Under the pieces are notes generated by a model. That model ran no database searches, was not told where the DNA came from, and saw only the letters and a list, made by a program, of their open reading frames with translations. Below are positions 59,520 to 64,000 of a DNA stretch of 64,000 nucleotides, piece after piece. The position numbers were made by a program, and so were the translations under genes. Source of the stretch: Flagellimonas sp. 389. GTDB taxonomy: Bacteria > Bacteroidota > Bacteroidia > Flavobacteriales > Flavobacteriaceae. The stretch spans positions 62,001-126,000 of the forward strand of contig NZ_JAHCMU010000002.1 of NCBI RefSeq assembly GCF_018449435.1, in the 5' to 3' direction. The stretch's first letter is position 1. The number at the start of each line of letters is the position of its first letter.

Positions 59520-60356
59520 CTAAAAATCAAAATTATCGGGGTCAGGACCAAATCGATGTCCTTTATCCAGATTATCCAACAATTGAACATCTTCAGGTGA
59601 AAGTTCAAAATCAAAGATATCAGCATTTGCGATAATTCGCTCTTTTTTGGATGATTTCGGAATCGTGACAACACCTTTCTGTAAATCCCATCGTAACACC
59701 ACCTGTGCTGCCGTCTTGTTGTACTTTTCACCCAATTTTCTGAACTCATCCATATCAAAAATTTTCCCTTGCATCATGGGCGACCAAGCCTCATATTGAA
59801 TTTTGTTTTGAGTACAGAAACCCATTAAATCTTGTTGTACCAAATACGGGTGAAACTCCATTTGGTTGACCATGGGCACGATTTCTGCACCGGTCATCAC
59901 ATCTTCCAAATGATGCTTCAAGAAATTACTAACCCCAATAGCGCGAATCCGTTTTTCATGGTAAAGACGTTCCATTGCTCTCCATGTATCCTTGGATAAT
60001 TCCCCTTTTGGCCAGTGAATCAAATAAAGGTCCAAATAATCCATCCCCAGTCGTTCCAAACTTGCGTCAAATGCTTTTAGTGTTGAATCATACCCCTGAT
60101 CATCGTTCCAAACCTTACTTACAACAAATACGTCCTCTCTATCTACCTCACTCTCCCGTAATCCTGTACCTACACCTTGTTCATTTTTATAAATAGCTGC
60201 TGTATCAATGTGCCTGTATCCATGATTTAGTGCGTCTCGAACTGCCGAAATGACCTCGTTACCATCCTTGGACAAATATACCCCCAAGCCAAAATAGGGC
60301 ATCTGTACTCCGTTGTGAAGCTTAAATGTGCCCTGTAAATCTGTTATTGTTCCCAT
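59520..60356 (-). CDS. Aldo/keto reductase
   Basis: 278 residues, AKR (beta/alpha)8 barrel using NADPH. The tetrad is in place: Asp and Tyr in [17 protein letters not shown] (about 47-63), Lys in [15 protein letters not shown] (about 77), His in [10 protein letters not shown] (about 107). The cofactor phosphate site is [13 protein letters not shown] (about 229). Likely AKR5-type (2,5-diketogluconate reductase-like or prostaglandin F synthase-like); the substrate is unknown. It is the last gene of the leftward envelope operon, 3 bp after envC, though functionally unrelated to it. Confidence 0.92.
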   Translation of the reverse strand: MGTITDLQGTFKLHNGVQMPYFGLGVYLSKDGNEVISAVRDALNHGYRHIDTAAIYKNEQGVGTGLRESEVDREDVFVVSKVWNDDQGYDSTLKAFDASLERLGMDYLDLYLIHWPKGELSKDTWRAMERLYHEKRIRAIGVSNFLKHHLEDVMTGAEIVPMVNQMEFHPYLVQQDLMGFCTQNKIQYEAWSPMMQGKIFDMDEFRKLGEKYNKTAAQVVLRWDLQKGVVTIPKSSKKERIIANADIFDFELSPEDVQLLDNLDKGHRFGPDPDNFDF

Positions 60357-60359
60357 ATG

Positions 60360-61583
60360 CTATAATTGATAGATCCAATCTTCCGGATTAAGTCGATTAG
60401 AATCCTGATACAAATAAAATTTTAACTTCGTTGTGCCGTCAAACCGATTGGTATAAATATCGCCTAAGGCTTCTTTCACCGCAACTTTATCGCCTTTTTT
60501 AACATACACATTGGATAGGTTGTAGTATGTACTTATATAATTTCCATGCTTTATCTGTACCCCTCTACTACCACCTGGAACGGACAAAATGGCTATTACC
60601 TCACCTTCAAAGATTGCTCGGGCCTTGCTTCCTTTATCCGTTGCAATAGTGACACCATTATTTCTATGTTTTATTCCAGGATACAGTTTGTCACTATAAA
60701 CTCCATATCCCTGACTTTTAACCCCCTTTTCGACGGGCCAAATCAGTTTGCCCTTATTGGATGAAAAGTTGGTCGCCACCAATTTGGCTTCTGGGGTAAG
60801 TACAAACTTGGTACTACTGGATTTACCTGCTTTCTTATTGGTCTTGACAATAGCACTTTTTATGAGCCTTTCTATCTCTCTATCTATTTTACGGGCCTCC
60901 TTTTGTTTCTTGGCTATTGCGGAAGTATACTTTGTTTCGTTTTGTTGTATGCTTCTCAATAAAGTCTTTTGGGACGCTATCTCTGCAGAAAGTTCATTCT
61001 TTACCCTTTTATTTTCAACCAAGAGTTTTTCCTTTGTCTTTCGCTGTTCGACCAAGTCTCTATTTAAAACGGCTAAGTCCTCTGTTTTTTTAATAATATC
61101 CTCTCCTTGCTTTTTTCTGTGTTTTGCATACTGTTCCATATACTGAAGCCTTTTAAATGCCTGATAAAAATTTTCCGACGACAATAAAAACATCAAGCGA
61201 TTGTTCTGCGACTTATTTTGGTAGGATTTTTGAATGAGTTCTGCGTAGTCCGTTTTTAGAATTTTAAGATCTTCTCTTAACTTACTTATGCTTCTAATAT
61301 TTACATTAATTTGCCTATTGAGCAAGTTGGATTGTTGATTGGTGACCCTTATAAGTTCTTGTCTTACATTTATTTTTTTATCTAAAGCCTCCATTTGGTC
61401 CAATACCGTACCCTTTTCTTTCTTCTCGGCAAAGAGCAGTCTGTTTATTTCTTGAATCTCTTTTTGTAGTCTTTCCCGTTTGGCCTCTAGGGCTTTTTGT
61501 TCACTGGTCTGCGCAACACTAACTGTCGAAGTAAAAAATATAATCAACAGTAATTGAGCACGATATGAAATCTTATCCAGCAT
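60360..61583 (-). CDS. envC: Murein hydrolase activator EnvC (degenerate LytM domain)
   Basis: 407 residues. Signal peptide (YRAQLLLIIFFTSTVSVAQ), then about 230 residues of coiled coil, then an M23/LytM domain (about 285-405). The domain lacks zinc ligands: the first H-x-G-x-D block reads HRNNGVTI (no Asp) and the second block reads STYYNLSNV where catalytic members have a His after Tyr. This matches the non-catalytic EnvC type, which activates cell-wall amidases at division through its coiled coil, rather than a hydrolase. The operon places it 1 bp after the DUF4292 gene. Confidence 0.9.
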   Translation of the reverse strand: MLDKISYRAQLLLIIFFTSTVSVAQTSEQKALEAKRERLQKEIQEINRLLFAEKKEKGTVLDQMEALDKKINVRQELIRVTNQQSNLLNRQINVNIRSISKLREDLKILKTDYAELIQKSYQNKSQNNRLMFLLSSENFYQAFKRLQYMEQYAKHRKKQGEDIIKKTEDLAVLNRDLVEQRKTKEKLLVENKRVKNELSAEIASQKTLLRSIQQNETKYTSAIAKKQKEARKIDREIERLIKSAIVKTNKKAGKSSSTKFVLTPEAKLVATNFSSNKGKLIWPVEKGVKSQGYGVYSDKLYPGIKHRNNGVTIATDKGSKARAIFEGEVIAILSVPGGSRGVQIKHGNYISTYYNLSNVYVKKGDKVAVKEALGDIYTNRFDGTTKLKFYLYQDSNRLNPEDWIYQL

Positions 61584-61584
61584 G

Positions 61585-62370
61585 TTACTTTAATACTATT
61601 TTATCGAAGCCTTTTGGAATCTTGTACGGAAAATTCAACGTTCTGTCCAATTCCAAGTTCTTAAAACTTAAATCTATGTTCGTATTTTCATCATCTTCCC
61701 TAGCCACAATTCGAATTTCGTCCGGTAAGACTTTTCCTGAAATATCTTGATAGGTATAATTTGCGGAAAGCTGTCTTTCTTTTTCTGGCTGGGAAATTTC
61801 CTGTGTTGCTATTTTAAAATTCTTTGGTTCTAGCTGAAATAGTATTTTAAAAAGTTCGTTGGCTTTTTTAGGTTTTAACTGATAGTTTTTTGGGTTGACC
61901 GTAGAAGTATACCTTTCCTTCCTTAAATCCAAAATCGCATTGCCCAACAGTAAATTTTGAACTTTATCAAAATCAAGGTCCGTTCCTAAAAGTCCGCTCA
62001 GATAACTAAAACCACCATCAAAGTATTCGTTTTGCAACTTGTTGTAAAACGATACACGTTCCGGGGTAATATGTGCTTTCACCATGCCCAAGGGAGCGCT
62101 TATCCAGATAACTTTATCCTTCTCCATTCGCAAGCTCACCGTTACACCTTGGCTTTCATCACCATTGGAATAATCGATTTTTACCCGCCCGCTCAATGTT
62201 TTAAAATCAGGTTGATTTGTGTAATGTTCGGCTATAATCCGTTTTGTTGAGATTCCTTCATCAATATTGCCCCCAGTAACCGCTTTTTTGGATTTACAGG
62301 CACCAAAAATCAGTACTAAAAAAAGTAATGCTGCCGATTGTGCTTTTATCCTATCTAAAGTTAATTCCAT
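61585..62370 (-). CDS. DUF4292 lipoprotein
   Basis: 261 residues with a lipoprotein signal (FLVLIFGAC, then KSKK). The mature chain is beta-rich (RVKIDYSNGDESQGVTVSLR, VIWISAPLGMVKAHITPERV, FYNKLQNEYFDG), the LolA/LolB-like half-barrel pattern of DUF4292, an envelope family in Bacteroidota. A lipoprotein-carrier role is suggested by the fold only. It overlaps the TPR gene by one base (TGATG) and precedes envC by one base, so the three genes are tightly coupled. Confidence 0.85.
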   Translation of the reverse strand: MELTLDRIKAQSAALLFLVLIFGACKSKKAVTGGNIDEGISTKRIIAEHYTNQPDFKTLSGRVKIDYSNGDESQGVTVSLRMEKDKVIWISAPLGMVKAHITPERVSFYNKLQNEYFDGGFSYLSGLLGTDLDFDKVQNLLLGNAILDLRKERYTSTVNPKNYQLKPKKANELFKILFQLEPKNFKIATQEISQPEKERQLSANYTYQDISGKVLPDEIRIVAREDDENTNIDLSFKNLELDRTLNFPYKIPKGFDKIVLK

Positions 62371-63308
62371 CAGAGTCCAGGTTTAATTTTATTGGCATAT
62401 TCGTTGGCCTTTGATGTATTACCAATTGCCATATAAGCTTTGGATAGTTCTTTGTAAATTTTATTGGCCAAAGCGGTATCATCAAACAAATAATCCAAAG
62501 CACTCTCTAAAACTTCCGTAGCTTTTGAAGACTTGGAAACACCATTTAGCGCAGTTCCGTAAGCATAATAAAAATAGGGTTGTAACGGATAGGAGTCCAA
62601 TGCCTCTTGAGACACATCTTCCATCTGTTTATAAGCTCTTTTTCCCAATAACGCTTCAATAGTTGATTTGTATTGGGCAACAGGGTCATCTTCCACAGGT
62701 GGTTTTACCTCATAAGAAAATGTCGTTGTCCGTGTTATGGTATTCTTTTGTATAGAATCGTTTATTCTACGCGCTAAATCTGTTGCAAACTGGGAATTTT
62801 CAAAGCTTTCCAACACCTTCAAAGCTGCGTTGTATTTCTTTCTCTTAAAATAAAGAATAGCAAGGTTTTCCTGTAGTTTTTTGTTTGTATACGGAATAGT
62901 TGATTGTACAATATCCAAACTGCTTCCCTGTTTCTCCAAAATATTTAAAAGAAGCTCCAAATACCAATAATCCGTTGGTTGGGCAACCAAAGCTTCAATC
63001 GAATATTGCTGCGCCTGAATGTATTGTTTATTGGAAAAATAGGCCTTTGCTAACTCATAATCGATTACACTATTTGTTGGCTCTAAGCGTTTGCATTCCA
63101 AAAACAAGTCGATGGCCCTATCATAGTTTTGTATACCTTTTTGTTTTAATGCTTCAAAAAAAGCTTCTTGAAACTCATCGGTATATTCTTCAAGAAATAC
63201 TTCGGAACTCTGCTCAACATTGATTTTCTCTTCTCCTTGGGCATAGGTTTTCTGCAATATCAAAATTGATAAAGCACAATATACCCAAAAAAAGAATCTT
63301 TTATTCAT
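62370..63308 (-). CDS. Exported tetratricopeptide-repeat protein
   Basis: 312 residues. Signal peptide (FFFWVYCALSILILQKTYAQ). At least six TPR-like helical pairs are visible, for example ALKQKGIQNYDRAIDLFLEC (about 52), IDYELAKAYFSNKQYIQAQQ (about 79), LAILYFKRKKYNAALKVLES (about 150) and the final IYKELSKAYMAIGNTSKANE. Periplasmic; probably a scaffold for envelope assembly with its operon partners DUF4292 and EnvC. No enzyme domain. Confidence 0.88.
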   Translation of the reverse strand: MNKRFFFWVYCALSILILQKTYAQGEEKINVEQSSEVFLEEYTDEFQEAFFEALKQKGIQNYDRAIDLFLECKRLEPTNSVIDYELAKAYFSNKQYIQAQQYSIEALVAQPTDYWYLELLLNILEKQGSSLDIVQSTIPYTNKKLQENLAILYFKRKKYNAALKVLESFENSQFATDLARRINDSIQKNTITRTTTFSYEVKPPVEDDPVAQYKSTIEALLGKRAYKQMEDVSQEALDSYPLQPYFYYAYGTALNGVSKSSKATEVLESALDYLFDDTALANKIYKELSKAYMAIGNTSKANEYANKIKPGL

Positions 63309-63347
63309 ACTATTTAACTCAAAGAAAATAAGCCCTCTTTTCTGCCT

Positions 63348-64000
63348 CTATTCCATAACAGAATAGTCCCCTATGCTTACCGTTTCAAAATTACCATCAA
63401 AAACCACTTCGTTGCCAATCATGGCATTATCCAAGTTAGCATTTTTGATATTGGTATTGGTTTGGATTAAACTATTTTTAACGGTTGAGTTTTCAATTGT
63501 AGTGTTGTCCCCAATTGAAACATAAGGTCCGACCGTGGCATTTTTTAGCACCACATTTTTACCGATAAAACAAGGCTCAATAATATTTGCATTTTCTTTT
63601 TGGACCGATTTGGAGATTAGCGCTTCGCCATCTTTATCTAAAAAACCGAGCATACGTTGATTGGTTTCCACGGTTACGTTTTTGTTTCCGCAGTCCATCC
63701 ATTCGTCTACTTTTCCTGGAACAAATTTCATTCCATTCTCCATCATTCGTTTAATGCCGTCGTTTATCTGATACTCTCCTCCATTAATAATGTCGTTGTC
63801 CAAAACGTACTGTAATTCATTTTTGAGTACCGCCACATCCTTAAAATAGTAAATGCCGATGACCGCTAAGTCCGAAACAAACTCTTGAGGTTTTTCGACC
63901 AACTCTACGATTTCGTTTTGTTCACTGAGTTTTACCACGCCAAATGCTTCTGGTCTGTCCACTTGCTTTACCCATATAACACTGTCTGCGGATTTGTCCA
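63348..64000 (-). CDS. Sugar-phosphate nucleotidyltransferase, C-terminal part (start beyond the window)
   Basis: The frame stays open to the right edge (217 codons seen). The visible part covers the second half of a glucose-1-phosphate nucleotidyltransferase-like catalytic domain (VDRPEAFGVVKLSEQNEIVE, IGIYYFKDVAVL, NGGEYQINDGIKRM, VDEWMDCGNK) followed by a left-handed beta-helix with hexapeptide periodicity (PCFIGKNVVLKNATVGPYVS, IGDNTTIENSTVKNSLI). It makes an activated NDP-sugar for surface polysaccharide. The exact sugar cannot be told. First gene seen of the leftward envelope operon, 39 bp before the TPR gene. Confidence 0.9.
   Translation of the reverse strand, partial: DKSADSVIWVKQVDRPEAFGVVKLSEQNEIVELVEKPQEFVSDLAVIGIYYFKDVAVLKNELQYVLDNDIINGGEYQINDGIKRMMENGMKFVPGKVDEWMDCGNKNVTVETNQRMLGFLDKDGEALISKSVQKENANIIEPCFIGKNVVLKNATVGPYVSIGDNTTIENSTVKNSLIQTNTNIKNANLDNAMIGNEVVFDGNFETVSIGDYSVME

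Noticed and set aside
60360..61583. Active M23 zinc endopeptidase
   Set aside because: The Asp of the HxGxD-type block and the second-block His are replaced, so the EnvC (activator) assignment is preferred.

Overview
The window reads as chromosomal DNA of a marine-type member of the Flavobacteriaceae (Bacteroidota). Evidence: a gldH gliding lipoprotein gene; a single-subunit five-helix type-B succinate dehydrogenase anchor; lineage-typical families (DUF2480, DUF3078, DUF4292, DUF5694, the HU-CCDC81/SPOR protein); AT-rich intergenic DNA; and many TAnnTTTG boxes, the Bacteroidota -7 promoter element. The genus cannot be fixed from the sequence alone. I saw no rRNA, tRNA, CRISPR array, transposase or prophage structural gene.

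Layout. 1-4.9 kb: start of a secreted protease, an EEP nuclease/phosphatase, a TMEM175-like channel, hflX and a DUF3078 outer-membrane protein. 5.2-6.7 kb: a cadherin/BspA-repeat lipoprotein. 6.9-14.8 kb: a leftward SUF iron-sulfur cluster locus (IscA-like, sufB, sufC, a four-helix-bundle gene, sufD, a beta-barrel gene, sufS, sufE, a DUF59 protein, DUF2480). 15-22 kb: thiL, a small CxxC protein, brnQ, DUF5694, two-domain Sua5 and pepP. 22-32 kb: a giant BNR-repeat (sortilin-like) protein, a GNAT enzyme, DUF2721, a RimK/aspartoacylase pair, a LytS/LytR-type two-component system, a collagen-like lipoprotein and a SIMPL protein. 32.4-36 kb: sdhCAB. 36-41 kb: a FIST protein with a hybrid histidine kinase, a Vsr-like endonuclease and an aminotransferase. 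40.7-42.5 kb: a divergent XRE/HTH switch, a GNAT enzyme and a possible 32-residue ORF. 42.7-49.6 kb: scoA/scoB interrupted by a second four-helix-bundle gene, PBP1A, gldH, ricT and trhO. 49.9-55 kb: recA, an ECF sigma cassette and a GAF pseudo-kinase. 55-64 kb: plsC, trpS, dprA, an HU/SPOR protein, a thioesterase, then a leftward envelope operon (nucleotidyltransferase, TPR, DUF4292, EnvC, aldo/keto reductase).

The most unusual signal concerns the two four-helix-bundle (23S rRNA IVS / S23 family) genes. Each sits inside an otherwise standard operon (between sufC and sufD, and between scoA and scoB). Each is bounded, almost exactly at its junctions with the neighbouring genes, by a short perfect inverted repeat and by 7- or 8-bp-register degenerate repeats. 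They look like small cassettes inserted into polycistronic messages, formally similar to rRNA intervening sequences. A related second signal is a set of intergenic arrays written almost wholly in 7-bp words (about 4.93-5.17, 6.77, 7.37, 20.2-20.4 and 20.6 kb). Also notable are an ECF-sigma partner that fuses an anti-sigma-like membrane anchor to an outer-membrane barrel, a LytS-type kinase without its ATP-binding G box, a Vsr homologue lacking the usual zinc ligands, and a nested palindrome joining two divergent HTH genes.
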